Below are positions 7,230 to 14,917 of a DNA stretch of 17,348 bases, piece after piece (the first letter of the stretch is position 1; each line of letters opens with the position of its first letter). The stretch is from Sulfurovum sp. (lineage in GTDB: Bacteria; Campylobacterota; Campylobacteria; Campylobacterales; Sulfurovaceae), in assembly GCA_020719895.1 (NCBI GenBank), contig DYPM01000007.1:1-17348 (forward strand). Direction: 5' to 3'. Under the pieces are notes generated by a model. The model searched no databases. It was not told the DNA's origin and saw only the letters and a program-made list of their open reading frames with translations. The translations under genes were made by a program, and so were the position numbers.

Positions 7230-8322
7230 TCTTACCATTCATAAAGTGAGTGAGGATTTGTGTGACAAGATCAATACGCTCTTCAAAGCTTTTTTTGGAG
7301 GCTCTTTCGTGTACGGTGTGATCTCCGTCGCCATAAGGACCCCAGCCGTCGATGGTTGCTACACCGACTGAAGAGACGATATTGGCATCACTCACACCAC
7401 CCCTGCGTTCGGTAGGAAGAGAGATACCGCAAAGAGTATTTATCTGTTTGATAAAATTTTGTTGATTTTCTGATGGTTGCATCACGTCGCGTTGTATACC
7501 TCCAGAGAGTGTCGAAACAGTACGTGGCACATACGAAGTCGCGACAATCTCATCAATCACCAAAAGAACTCTATCGCGTTCATCAGATGTGGTGTAGCGT
7601 AACTCAAATGTCAATTTTGATTTTGGAGAGATAGTGTTTGCGCCAATTCCGCCTTCTATTTTGCCGACATTGACGGTTGTTTGTTTGGAGAGATCTGTGA
7701 GTGCGATAAGCTTCATTAGTTTTTGTGCTGCTTCAAGATTTGCATCAGCTCCATCACTGTAGTGATTTCCTGCGTGTGCAGCAACTCCTTCGATATCGAC
7801 AAAAAAAGTTCCTACGCCTTTACGTCCAACGACCACTTCGTCATTTTTGCCAGCTGATTCAAACACCATACAGTAGTCGTAGTTTTTGGCGATTTCAGCA
7901 GTCAAATATTTGCTATCATCACTTCCTGTCTCTTCGTCACTCACCAACAAAAAGTCGATATTTACAACCTCACCAAAAGTATCAAACAGATGACGTAACG
8001 CTTCAAGTGCAACAAAATTTCCACCTTTCATATCACAAGCACCTGGACCATAAATCCACTCTTCATCTTCTCTAAAAGTCTCAAAACTTTCAGGAGGAAA
8101 AACAGTATCAAGATGCCCCAAAAGAAGGAGTTTTTTACCCTCTTTGTGCGTTGAGATAAAATGAAGATGATCTCCTATCGCTTCTCGTGGATAACGCACG
8201 AGTTTAAAACCGATAGCTTCCATCCATGCTGAAAAAATATCTCCATTTTGATCTACTCCTTGTTTGTTTTTTGTCCAAGAGTTGATCTCCATAATCTGTT
8301 TGAGTTGATAAAAATTGTGCAT
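7222..8322 (-). CDS. M20 family metallopeptidase (carboxypeptidase G2/ArgE/DapE-like)
   Basis: A 366-residue cytoplasmic di-zinc hydrolase, expected to remove an amino acid or acyl group from a small amide or peptide. Visible family residues are H70 and D72 in GHLDTVFPP, bridging D97 in GACDMKGG, E130 (general base) and E131 in DEETGS, E155 in FESAGK and H345 in DHTVHE. The inserted lid/dimerisation domain contains H183 (AAHAGNH). It looks closest to the glutamate carboxypeptidase (CPG2) branch by the FPP and GPGACDMKGG motifs, so a C-terminal glutamate or similar acidic residue is a reasonable but unproven substrate. GGAG lies about 10 nt before the ATG. It is transcribed divergently from the next ATP-grasp gene and converges on the previous one, sitting between two ligases it could oppose. 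Confidence 0.9.
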   Translation of the reverse strand: MHNFYQLKQIMEINSWTKNKQGVDQNGDIFSAWMEAIGFKLVRYPREAIGDHLHFISTHKEGKKLLLLGHLDTVFPPESFETFREDEEWIYGPGACDMKGGNFVALEALRHLFDTFGEVVNIDFLLVSDEETGSDDSKYLTAEIAKNYDYCMVFESAGKNDEVVVGRKGVGTFFVDIEGVAAHAGNHYSDGADANLEAAQKLMKLIALTDLSKQTTVNVGKIEGGIGANTISPKSKLTFELRYTTSDERDRVLLVIDEIVATSYVPRTVSTLSGGIQRDVMQPSENQQNFIKQINTLCGISLPTERRGGVSDANIVSSVGVATIDGWGPYGDGDHTVHERASKKSFEERIDLVTQILTHFMNGKIN

Positions 8323-8429
8323 AATTTTAATTCTCCAAAATGAGTTATTTAATAACCTTTTGAAGAGATTATTAATGCAAGATTTTAATTTATAATTGTA
8401 AAATTTTGCATTAATTTAGGAGAACAAAA
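8323..8429. promoter_or_regulatory. Divergent promoter region with a large inverted repeat around the -10 box
   Basis: The 107-bp space between the M20 gene (leftward) and the RimK-like gene (rightward) holds TATAAT at 8391-8396. This lies within a perfect 10-bp inverted repeat, ATTAATGCAA (8371-8380) and TTGCATTAAT (8406-8415). The repeat extends after one mismatch through ATTTT (8382-8386) and AAAAT (8400-8404). A second dyad, GTTATT-T-AATAAC at 8344-8356, lies nearer the M20 gene. The first repeat would cover the -10 and start site of the rightward gene, as an operator would; in RNA only the right arm would be present. The ribosome binding site TAGGAG at 8417-8422 follows. Confidence 0.5.
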
Positions 8430-9329
8430 ATGAGTCGAACGATAGGTATGTGGATTTATACAAATAGTGGTGGTGACAAAATCCAAGAAAAAATTATCAA
8501 TCAACTAAAAGAACGAGAGATTGAAGTAGTCAATGATATTAATCTACGTTATGCTATCGCAAAAAATGGTCATATTATTCATAATGATATCAATGTAGAT
8601 GAACTTGATCTTTTTTTCTCCTATAATGCAGGACAACAGACGCAGTATCAAGTTTATCTTTATCACGCATTAAGTCGTGTGATTCCAACAGTCAATAGCT
8701 TTGAGGCATTTGCATTGACTGAAGATAAGTTTCATACTTCGTTTTTACTTAGAAAACATGGCGTTCCTACACCAGATTACAAACTTTGCCACAGAGATGA
8801 TAGTGAACAGCTCAAAAAAATTATGAAAGAGTGGTCCAAAATGGTTTATAAACCAACCGACGGTTGGGGCGGTGTTGGACTTACAAAGATTGAAGATGAG
8901 TCATCGCTTGATATGCTTTTGCCATTTTTAAATCAAATGGATTTACGTTATTTTTATGTTGAAAAGTTTATTGATTATGATAAAACTGATTTTAGAATTG
9001 ATATAGTCGATGGAAAATTTGTAGGATGTTATGGACGAAAAGCAGGTGGAAATGATTGGCGTACTAATATCACCAGTGGTGGTTCTGTTTTTTTACGTGA
9101 ACCAAATGATGATGTTGTGAATTTAGCAATTAAAGCCTCTGAAGTATGTGGTACAGATATTGCAGGTGTAGATATTATTTATGATAGAGAAAAAGAGAAA
9201 TATGTAGTATTGGAAGTCAATGGTATTCCAGCATTTGCTACGCCTTCTCAAGAGGAAATTGGTCTTGATTTCAATCAAAGAAAAATTGATCTTATTGTAG
9301 ATCTTATCGACAGAAAAACCAAAAAATAA
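8430..9329 (+). CDS. RimK-like ATP-grasp ligase
   Basis: A 299-residue soluble ATP-grasp protein of the RimK/glutathione-synthetase type, expected to add an amino acid to a free carboxylate of a peptide, protein or small molecule. The pre-ATP-grasp domain covers about 1-105 and begins IGMWIYTNSGGDKIQ. The ATP-binding segment is VYKPTDGWGGVGLTKI with K141, and the phosphate/metal region is FRIDIVDGKFVGCYGRKAGG followed by VLEVNGIPAF (E262, N264), so the metal site is intact. The start has GGAG about 8 nt upstream and a TATAAT box inside an inverted repeat. It is the first of three genes on this strand that may form one transcript. The substrate is not deducible; tetrahydromethanopterin/coenzyme gamma-F420 glutamate ligases and RimK share this architecture. 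Confidence 0.87.
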   Translation: MSRTIGMWIYTNSGGDKIQEKIINQLKEREIEVVNDINLRYAIAKNGHIIHNDINVDELDLFFSYNAGQQTQYQVYLYHALSRVIPTVNSFEAFALTEDKFHTSFLLRKHGVPTPDYKLCHRDDSEQLKKIMKEWSKMVYKPTDGWGGVGLTKIEDESSLDMLLPFLNQMDLRYFYVEKFIDYDKTDFRIDIVDGKFVGCYGRKAGGNDWRTNITSGGSVFLREPNDDVVNLAIKASEVCGTDIAGVDIIYDREKEKYVVLEVNGIPAFATPSQEEIGLDFNQRKIDLIVDLIDRKTKK

Positions 9330-9350
9330 TAATAGAACACTCTGATTAAA

Positions 9351-9422
9351 TAGATTGCTTCACTTTGTTCGCAATGACAAAATACCGTCATTGCGAGGTT
9401 TGGAACAAACCGTGGCAATCTA
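9351..9422. repeat. Palindromic repeat element (GTCATTGCGA...GCAATC family), complete copy
   Basis: A 72-bp element with nested inverted repeats: outer TAGATTGC (9351-9358) and GCAATCTA (9415-9422), inner GCAATGAC (9371-9378) and GTCATTGC (9387-9394), and a small hairpin GGTTTG/CAAACC at 9397-9411. It belongs to a widespread type of intergenic repeat whose hallmark is CATTGCGA next to GCAATC. It occupies about half of the 150-bp gap between two ATP-grasp genes and would fold in the transcript, so it may act as a processing or attenuation site. Confidence 0.85.
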
Positions 9423-9479
9423 AATAATGTTTGTTCAGAGGTCTCAATAAAGAATTACATCAAATAAAAAAGGAAACCA

Positions 9480-10964
9480 ATGAATAAAAATACACAAAAA
9501 CTGCCAAAACTTGGATTTTTATATCTTGATTATGTATTGCGATTTTTTGATAAATCAAACTTTAAAGGATGGCCTGATCCAATCGAAACGGTTGTGTATC
9601 ACTGGAAGAATGACAAAAAACGCTTCATTGATGAAGTTAAACGTAAAAAAATCGATATTTTGATTGGAAATGTTCCTGCAACTGCGTATGAGACTTTTAG
9701 AGAGATCGCAAGAGTACTTCCAAATGTTCGTTTTGTGCCTTCGCTTGATAGTCAATTTTCTAATAAATCCAAAGAGAATGTTACTCGTTTTGCATGGAAA
9801 TATGATATTCCTGTACCAAAAACTTACATTTATTATGATGTAAACAAATCTGTACAGTTTATAGAGTCAACAACATATCCAAAAATAGTCAAAAGAAGCT
9901 ACGGACCTTCAAACTATGGTGGTTATTTTGTACATAAAGTAGACTCCAAAGAAGAGGCATTTGAGCTTTTTGAGACCAAAAAATACTATCCACGATATAT
10001 TCAAGATTTTATTCCGATGGAAGCGGATGTGCGTGTGATGTTGATTGGTCATAAACCAGTGTGTGCATTTTGGAGAAGAGCTCCAGAAGGCGAGTGGCTT
10101 ACGAACACTTCACAAGGTGGAAGTATGGATTATATGAATATCCCAAAAGAGCTACTTGATCTTGCGGTACGTGTTTCCAAGGCTGCTAATGCAGAGTATT
10201 GGGCGTGTGATATTGCAGTTGGTCGTGATGGAGAGTATCGTATATTGGAGTGCGCGACGGCATTCGCAGCGTTTCCATATATTCGAGATTGGATTGGACA
10301 ATATTTGATGTGGCTCTTTTCAAATGGACATTTTGAACTTCCACACATTCCTCTTTTTAACTGGGAAGAGCTTGGTAAAATGGACAGCTCAATCCTTAGA
10401 ACGTTGCGTTATATCACCTTTGGACACTATACACCAAGTTTTGATGGTGCACATTTCCTTGATGGAGAAACGCGTATGACTGACGAAGGTGAGATGTATC
10501 TTCATGAGCTTGACTCTCTCTATCCAATTTTGGCAGTAGAGATGAAAAACTTCGAAGAGTGGCCAAGTGAAAAGTGGAACTTTCAAGACCATTATGGTAA
10601 ATCTATCAAGATTGTAGAGTCTGAATATAATCCTATGTATGATAAAAAGATTGATGGTGATGAGACTCAAGAAGCGACACAGATAGTTGCGACAGATGAT
10701 GAAATCAAAACCACTTTTATTGATGGTGATATATCAAAAAAAAAATTAATTGAAACAAAAGATATGCACAAAGTCCTCACTTCAGTACACGGAATTGGCA
10801 AAAAAAAGTCTGAAGCGATCATGCAAAAGTATGAGACTCACGAGTTGGTCGAAGTGATTGAGATGGCACCACGTAAACTTGCTGAAGAGTTCAATTGGCT
10901 CAAAGGTAGTCTTCTTGATGGTATTAAAAATGCTTGGGAAAACTTCAAAAACAAAATAAAATAA
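9480..10964 (+). CDS. ATP-grasp protein with C-terminal helix-hairpin-helix domain
   Basis: A 494-residue protein. Residues about 1-115 are a pre-ATP-grasp domain, and about 116-300 a RimK-like ATP-grasp with K138-R139 in KIVKRSYGPSNYGGY and FIPMEADVRVMLIGHKPVCAFWRR. The motif that normally reads E-x-N is ILECATAF here: E257 is kept but A259 replaces the metal-binding Asn. Residues about 300-420 have no fold I recognise (many acidic and aromatic residues). Residues about 428-490 hold a helix-hairpin-helix with HGIGKKKSEAIMQKY (G438, G440), like the HhH tails of UvrC/ERCC4-type nucleases, which bind DNA without sequence specificity. AAGGAA lies about 7 nt before ATG. It may be a ligase recruited to DNA or a nucleoprotein, or a catalytically altered partner of the preceding ATP-grasp. 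Confidence 0.82.
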   Translation: MNKNTQKLPKLGFLYLDYVLRFFDKSNFKGWPDPIETVVYHWKNDKKRFIDEVKRKKIDILIGNVPATAYETFREIARVLPNVRFVPSLDSQFSNKSKENVTRFAWKYDIPVPKTYIYYDVNKSVQFIESTTYPKIVKRSYGPSNYGGYFVHKVDSKEEAFELFETKKYYPRYIQDFIPMEADVRVMLIGHKPVCAFWRRAPEGEWLTNTSQGGSMDYMNIPKELLDLAVRVSKAANAEYWACDIAVGRDGEYRILECATAFAAFPYIRDWIGQYLMWLFSNGHFELPHIPLFNWEELGKMDSSILRTLRYITFGHYTPSFDGAHFLDGETRMTDEGEMYLHELDSLYPILAVEMKNFEEWPSEKWNFQDHYGKSIKIVESEYNPMYDKKIDGDETQEATQIVATDDEIKTTFIDGDISKKKLIETKDMHKVLTSVHGIGKKKSEAIMQKYETHELVEVIEMAPRKLAEEFNWLKGSLLDGIKNAWENFKNKIK

Positions 10965-11075
10965 CTACTATACACCGTATAAAGGCAAAAAAGGGAGTTT
11001 GCCTTGTCGTGGCATTAATCCATCAGTGAACATTCAAAATCACTGCCCTACGGTGAATCCTCGAAGGAGTATGCA
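10965..11075 (+). promoter_or_regulatory. Structured intergenic leader before the M14 gene
   Basis: This 111-nt gap contains AAGGCAAA (10982-10989) pairing with TTTGCCTT (10998-11005), and CAGTGA (11024-11029) pairing with TCACTG (11040-11045). There is also a short TATAC/GTATA dyad at 10969-10981. No T-tract follows either hairpin, so they are not obvious terminators, and no convincing promoter is visible. GAAGGAG at 11063-11069 is the ribosome binding site of the next gene. Confidence 0.3.
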
Positions 11076-13655
11076 ATGAAAAATCAATATATGTCTTATG
11101 ATAATTCTCTTGTTTTTTTGAATTCAATGGCGAAAAAATATCCTCATTTAATCCAAAAAGTACAGATTGGGACTACTTACGAAGGACGTCCAATCGTTTT
11201 GGTGAAGATATCAAATCGTGTTGAGAAGGCAGATGAGAAACCAGCACTTCTTTATACAGGAACGATACACGCAAGAGAGTGGATTGGTAATGAACTTGCA
11301 TTACGTTTTATCGAATATGTCGCAGAAAATCAATATATTGATCCTGTACTTGAAAAGTCATTGGAAACCTCAACACTCTACATAGTGCCATGTCTCAATC
11401 CAGATGGATATGAGTATTCGCGAAATCACTTTTCGTTTTGGCGTAAAAACCGTAGAGTCAATCATGACGGTACGATTGGTGTTGATCTCAATCGAAATTT
11501 TTCGATAGGATTTTCCAAAAATCCCAACACAGGCTCAAATGTGTATGCTGGTGAAGAGCCTTTTAGCGAAGCAGAGACGCGTGCCATCAAAGAGTTTGTT
11601 GATTCTCATCACAATATCACCATCGCACTTGATTATCACTCACAGGGAAATGTATTTTTTCCTGCTCATAAATTTATGCATGAAGCAGAGATAGATACCA
11701 CTGATATCAATGCTTTATGTGCCAATATGAATGATGAGATCAAAAAAGTAACAGGACGTAAATATGGTATTCATAGAGGAAAACCGCCTGCAAAACTGAT
11801 TTCTGGAAGCGGAAGAGAGTACTACTACTCCAAAGGAATTATTGCAACAGTAGTGGAAGTGGGTACAAAAAATATTCCTGACTATATGACCAGTATGAGT
11901 AGCAGTATTCATGAAAATATTCCAGCTCTCAAACATGCTTTTAGTGAGGTGATCAACTACTCCTCTTATGCTCCAAAACGAGTTGATGAGTTTACTGTTT
12001 ATGATAGAGATGCGAATTCTGTGACGATGACGTGGAAGTATGAGCTAAGAGATGATATCTATTTTGAAATTTATCGTAGTACCAAAGACAAAGATGCTTG
12101 TAATGATCGTACGCGAGTAGGGATCGTTGGTGGAGCAAAATTTGTTGATACAGATCTTTCAAGTGCCACCAATTATCACTATACAATTCGTGCAGTAAAT
12201 AAAAAAACAGGACTCAAATCGCCATTTGCACCGACTGTAAAAGTGCGTACTTGGCTTCAAGAGGATGAGTTTTTTAAGCTTATTTTTGCACATAAAAACA
12301 AAACAGGTTATGTTGGACAGTTTACTCAAGAGCAAAATAGATCTCATTTTGGTGAGAATTCGCTTTTTGTTGGGATAGATCAGTCGCGTGGTATCTGTAA
12401 TGCTGTTGTAACTTTTGATCTTGAGAGTCTTCCTAAAGACGCGATTATCAAATCTGCACGTTTTTATATCTATCCAATGAATCGTGTATCGGTCAAAATT
12501 GAAAAATATGGAGAGTGGAATCTTTCACTTTTGGAAAATAAAAGTTTTGCTGAGATTACAGAGTTCAAAGATATTGAAAATGCCAAAGCCAAAGGTGTCA
12601 TCGGACGTGCTATTCAATCCAATGAACTCACACAAGGCATATGGAATCATTGGACTTTTTCAAGACATGAGTGCAAGCTCCTTCAAGAAGAGATTGCAAA
12701 CGCTCAAGCAGTGTTTAGAATCGATGGTCCAAAAGATCTTCCTACGGGCGAAGAGAGTCAAATGATGCAGTTTGATATTGGTTATGGTAGATTTGGTGGA
12801 GGAATTCACCATCGACCAATGATAGATATCAAATATACTATCAAAAATAAAAAAATCGAACTCCCACTTCACAGCTACTCAACAATAAGTATCAAAAGTA
12901 TCGAAGAGAAACTTCAATGTGGATTTGACAAGGAGGGAAATCGTGTCTATGGTTATTTGGATTTTGATCTTTCATTGCTTCTAGATCCAAAAGAAACAGT
13001 GATTACAAAATGTGCATTAAAGATTCACAATAAAAATACTTTTAAAACAATTAATGATGTACGCTATTATGTAGAGCTTGTTGAACTTGATGAAGTCGGA
13101 ACCTATCAAGACATTAAAAACAGAGAGAGAATTGAGTATTTAGGATATGAAGTAGCCGAAGATGAACTCAATACCAAAGAGTTTCAATATTTTAAATTCA
13201 ACACTTTCACTAAAAGAATTTTGGATTTGATGTATCAAGAGGGAAAATTGCTTAAGTTGGTGATTAAGCCAACCTCTCCATCTAAAATCAAAAACCATAT
13301 CGTACAGTGGGCAGAAGATGCTCAGTTGGTAGTGCATTATATTCACAAACGAAGAAATTCAGTCGATAAAGTCAAAAATCTCCATATCACCAAAGAGAAT
13401 CGTATGATAAAACTTAGTTGGGACAAGGTAGATGATATAGCACTCAAAGGTTATCATGTAGTGCGTAATAGTTTTCATCCGCCCAAACATTTTATGGACG
13501 GCGTCAAACTCTACGGCGGAAAAGACAACTACACTTATGATAATTTTGGTTCATTTGAAAAAGAGAAATACTATTCAGTCTTTAGCTATGATGATGTTCC
13601 AAACTTTTCAGAAGCCGTAACCATCAAATATGATCCATTGGAAAAACATCAATAG
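11076..13655 (+). CDS. Multidomain M14 zinc carboxypeptidase with FN3-like and DNRLRE-like domains
   Basis: An 859-residue protein. Residues about 1-290 are an M14 carboxypeptidase of the CPA/CPB shape: H65 and E68 in TIHAREW, LNPDGYEYSR, N139-R140 in GVDLNRNF, H188 in LDYHSQG and catalytic E261 in TVVEVG, so the active site is complete. Next come a fibronectin type III-like domain (about 299-390), two beta-rich segments resembling DNRLRE/CBM-like repeats (about 395-600 and 605-755, both with a '(V/L)xFDL...L' and 'I(K/T)xA' strand pattern), and a second FN3-like domain (about 765-855). Such accessory domains are usually extracellular, yet the N-terminus (MKNQYMSYDNSLVFLNSMAK) has no signal peptide or membrane segment. 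The start is well fixed by GAAGGAG 6 nt upstream. It follows the ATP-grasp genes and may release C-terminal residues added by them; that role is inferred. Confidence 0.88.
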   Translation: MKNQYMSYDNSLVFLNSMAKKYPHLIQKVQIGTTYEGRPIVLVKISNRVEKADEKPALLYTGTIHAREWIGNELALRFIEYVAENQYIDPVLEKSLETSTLYIVPCLNPDGYEYSRNHFSFWRKNRRVNHDGTIGVDLNRNFSIGFSKNPNTGSNVYAGEEPFSEAETRAIKEFVDSHHNITIALDYHSQGNVFFPAHKFMHEAEIDTTDINALCANMNDEIKKVTGRKYGIHRGKPPAKLISGSGREYYYSKGIIATVVEVGTKNIPDYMTSMSSSIHENIPALKHAFSEVINYSSYAPKRVDEFTVYDRDANSVTMTWKYELRDDIYFEIYRSTKDKDACNDRTRVGIVGGAKFVDTDLSSATNYHYTIRAVNKKTGLKSPFAPTVKVRTWLQEDEFFKLIFAHKNKTGYVGQFTQEQNRSHFGENSLFVGIDQSRGICNAVVTFDLESLPKDAIIKSARFYIYPMNRVSVKIEKYGEWNLSLLENKSFAEITEFKDIENAKAKGVIGRAIQSNELTQGIWNHWTFSRHECKLLQEEIANAQAVFRIDGPKDLPTGEESQMMQFDIGYGRFGGGIHHRPMIDIKYTIKNKKIELPLHSYSTISIKSIEEKLQCGFDKEGNRVYGYLDFDLSLLLDPKETVITKCALKIHNKNTFKTINDVRYYVELVELDEVGTYQDIKNRERIEYLGYEVAEDELNTKEFQYFKFNTFTKRILDLMYQEGKLLKLVIKPTSPSKIKNHIVQWAEDAQLVVHYIHKRRNSVDKVKNLHITKENRMIKLSWDKVDDIALKGYHVVRNSFHPPKHFMDGVKLYGGKDNYTYDNFGSFEKEKYYSVFSYDDVPNFSEAVTIKYDPLEKHQ

Positions 13656-13699
13656 ATTTTTATAAAGCAATAAAAACGAATAGGGCGTAAGTAAAGTTT

Positions 13700-13708
13700 T
13701 GATACAAT
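13700..13708 (+). promoter_or_regulatory. Extended -10 promoter of ilvC
   Basis: TGATACAAT at 13700-13708 matches an extended -10 (TGnTACAAT), 42 bp before the ilvC ATG. No strong -35 is seen. AAAGGA just before the start serves as ribosome binding site. ilvC is therefore likely to be transcribed separately from the peptidase gene upstream. Confidence 0.5.
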
Positions 13709-13750
13709 CAATCCAATTTTTTTTCAAAAAAACTACCCAAAGGACACAAA

Positions 13751-14779
13751 ATGGCAGAACAACTCAATATATATTATGACAAAGATTGCGATCTTAGTAT
13801 TATCAAGTCAAAAACAGTAGCGATGATTGGATTTGGCTCACAAGGACACGCACACGCAGAGAATCTTAGAGACAGCGGTGTAAACGTGATTGTTGGTCTC
13901 AAAAAAGGAGGCAAATCGTGGTCAAAAGCAGAAGCAAAAGGATTTGAGGTTTTGAGTGTAGAAGAGGCTTCGGCAAAAGGTGATGTCGTGATGATCCTTC
14001 TTCCTGATGAGAGTCAAAAAGAGATTTACGAAAATCAAATCGAGCCAAACCTCAAAGAGGGTGCGACGATAGCTTTCGGTCACGGTTTCTCTATCCACTT
14101 TGGACGTATCAAACCAAGAGCTGATATCAATGTAATGATGGTAGCACCAAAAGCTCCAGGACACACTGTAAGAAGCGAATTTATTAGAGGTGGTGGTATT
14201 CCTGATCTTATCGCGATAGAAAAAGATCCTAATGGCAATACTAAAGAGCTTGCACTCTCATACGCTTCTGCAATCGGCGGTGGCAGAACAGGAATCATCG
14301 AAACTACATTTAAAGACGAAACAGAAACCGACCTTTTTGGTGAGCAAGCGGTACTTTGTGGCGGTGTATCAGCACTGATTCAAGCAGGATTTGAGACACT
14401 TGTAGAGGCAGGTTATCCAGCTGAAATGGCGTATTTTGAGTGTTTACACGAGATGAAACTCATTGTTGATTTGATTTTTGAGGGTGGCATTGCCGATATG
14501 CGTTACTCTATCTCCAATACCGCAGAGTACGGCGATATGGTCAGTGGTCCAAGAGTTATCAACGAAGAGTCCAAAAAAGCGATGAAAGAGATCCTTAAAG
14601 AGATCCAAAATGGCAAATTTGCCAAAGATTTCGTCCTCGAAGGACAAGCAGGCTATCCAAGAATGAATGCAGAACGAAATAACCTCAAAAACCATCCTGT
14701 AGAGAAAACAGGCGAGAGACTTCGAGCGATGATGCCGTGGATCAAAGCCAAAAAAATCGTCAATCAAGAGACAAACTAA
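13751..14779 (+). CDS. ilvC: Ketol-acid reductoisomerase, class I
   Basis: This enzyme catalyses the second shared step of valine, leucine and isoleucine synthesis: Mg2+-dependent alkyl migration and NAD(P)H-dependent reduction of acetolactate or acetohydroxybutyrate. At 342 residues it has the short class I length. The N-terminal Rossmann domain contains GFGSQGHAHAENL, followed by the cofactor-specificity loop VGLKKGGKSWSKA. The C-terminal knotted domain has KDETETDLFGEQAVLCGG with the metal ligands D194 and E198, then FECLHEMKLIVDL. It sits alone rather than next to ilvBN, with an extended -10 promoter before it and a strong hairpin after it. No attenuator-like leader peptide is visible in the short upstream region. 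Confidence 0.97.
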   Translation: MAEQLNIYYDKDCDLSIIKSKTVAMIGFGSQGHAHAENLRDSGVNVIVGLKKGGKSWSKAEAKGFEVLSVEEASAKGDVVMILLPDESQKEIYENQIEPNLKEGATIAFGHGFSIHFGRIKPRADINVMMVAPKAPGHTVRSEFIRGGGIPDLIAIEKDPNGNTKELALSYASAIGGGRTGIIETTFKDETETDLFGEQAVLCGGVSALIQAGFETLVEAGYPAEMAYFECLHEMKLIVDLIFEGGIADMRYSISNTAEYGDMVSGPRVINEESKKAMKEILKEIQNGKFAKDFVLEGQAGYPRMNAERNNLKNHPVEKTGERLRAMMPWIKAKKIVNQETN

Positions 14780-14785
14780 AAAATT

Positions 14786-14826
14786 AAGCTCTCACAAATA
14801 GAGACTATTCGTGAGAGCTTTTACTT
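14786..14826 (+). terminator. Rho-independent terminator of ilvC
   Basis: AAGCTCTCAC (14786-14795) pairs with GTGAGAGCTT (14811-14820). The stem continues inward through AAATAG/CTATTC with one mismatch and closes on a 3-nt loop (AGA). TTTTACTTTT follows. It lies 7 nt after the ilvC stop. Confidence 0.85.
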
Positions 14827-14857
14827 TTGATTTCATTTTGAGAATTATTTAGAAAAA

Positions 14858-14882
14858 GATTGCGGGTCAAGCCCACAATGAC
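14858..14882. repeat. Short partial copy of the palindromic repeat family
   Basis: In the reverse direction it reads GTCATTGTGGGCTTGACC followed by CGCAATC. This is the common 'cattgcgggcttgacccgcaatc' variant of the same repeat class as 9351-9422, with an internal GGGCTTGACCCG-like dyad slightly degraded (GTGGGC against GCGGGT). It lies between the ilvC terminator and the end of the minus-strand unit. Confidence 0.65.
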
Positions 14883-14917
14883 AAAAGGGAGTTTTTAGAG
14901 GCTTCCTGATGTCAAAT

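Noticed and set aside
9351..9422. CRISPR array or tRNA
   Set aside because: A single nested palindrome without regular spacers, and no cloverleaf or anticodon arm.
6201..13655. A tellurite-resistance (ter) operon
   Set aside because: The first ATP-grasp resembles ter-associated ones, but no TerD/TerC/TerY-like protein is in the window.
13657..13676. TTTTTAT/ATAAAAA inverted repeat after the M14 gene as a terminator
   Set aside because: The 7-bp stem is all A-T, starts 2 nt after the stop and is expected by chance in this DNA.
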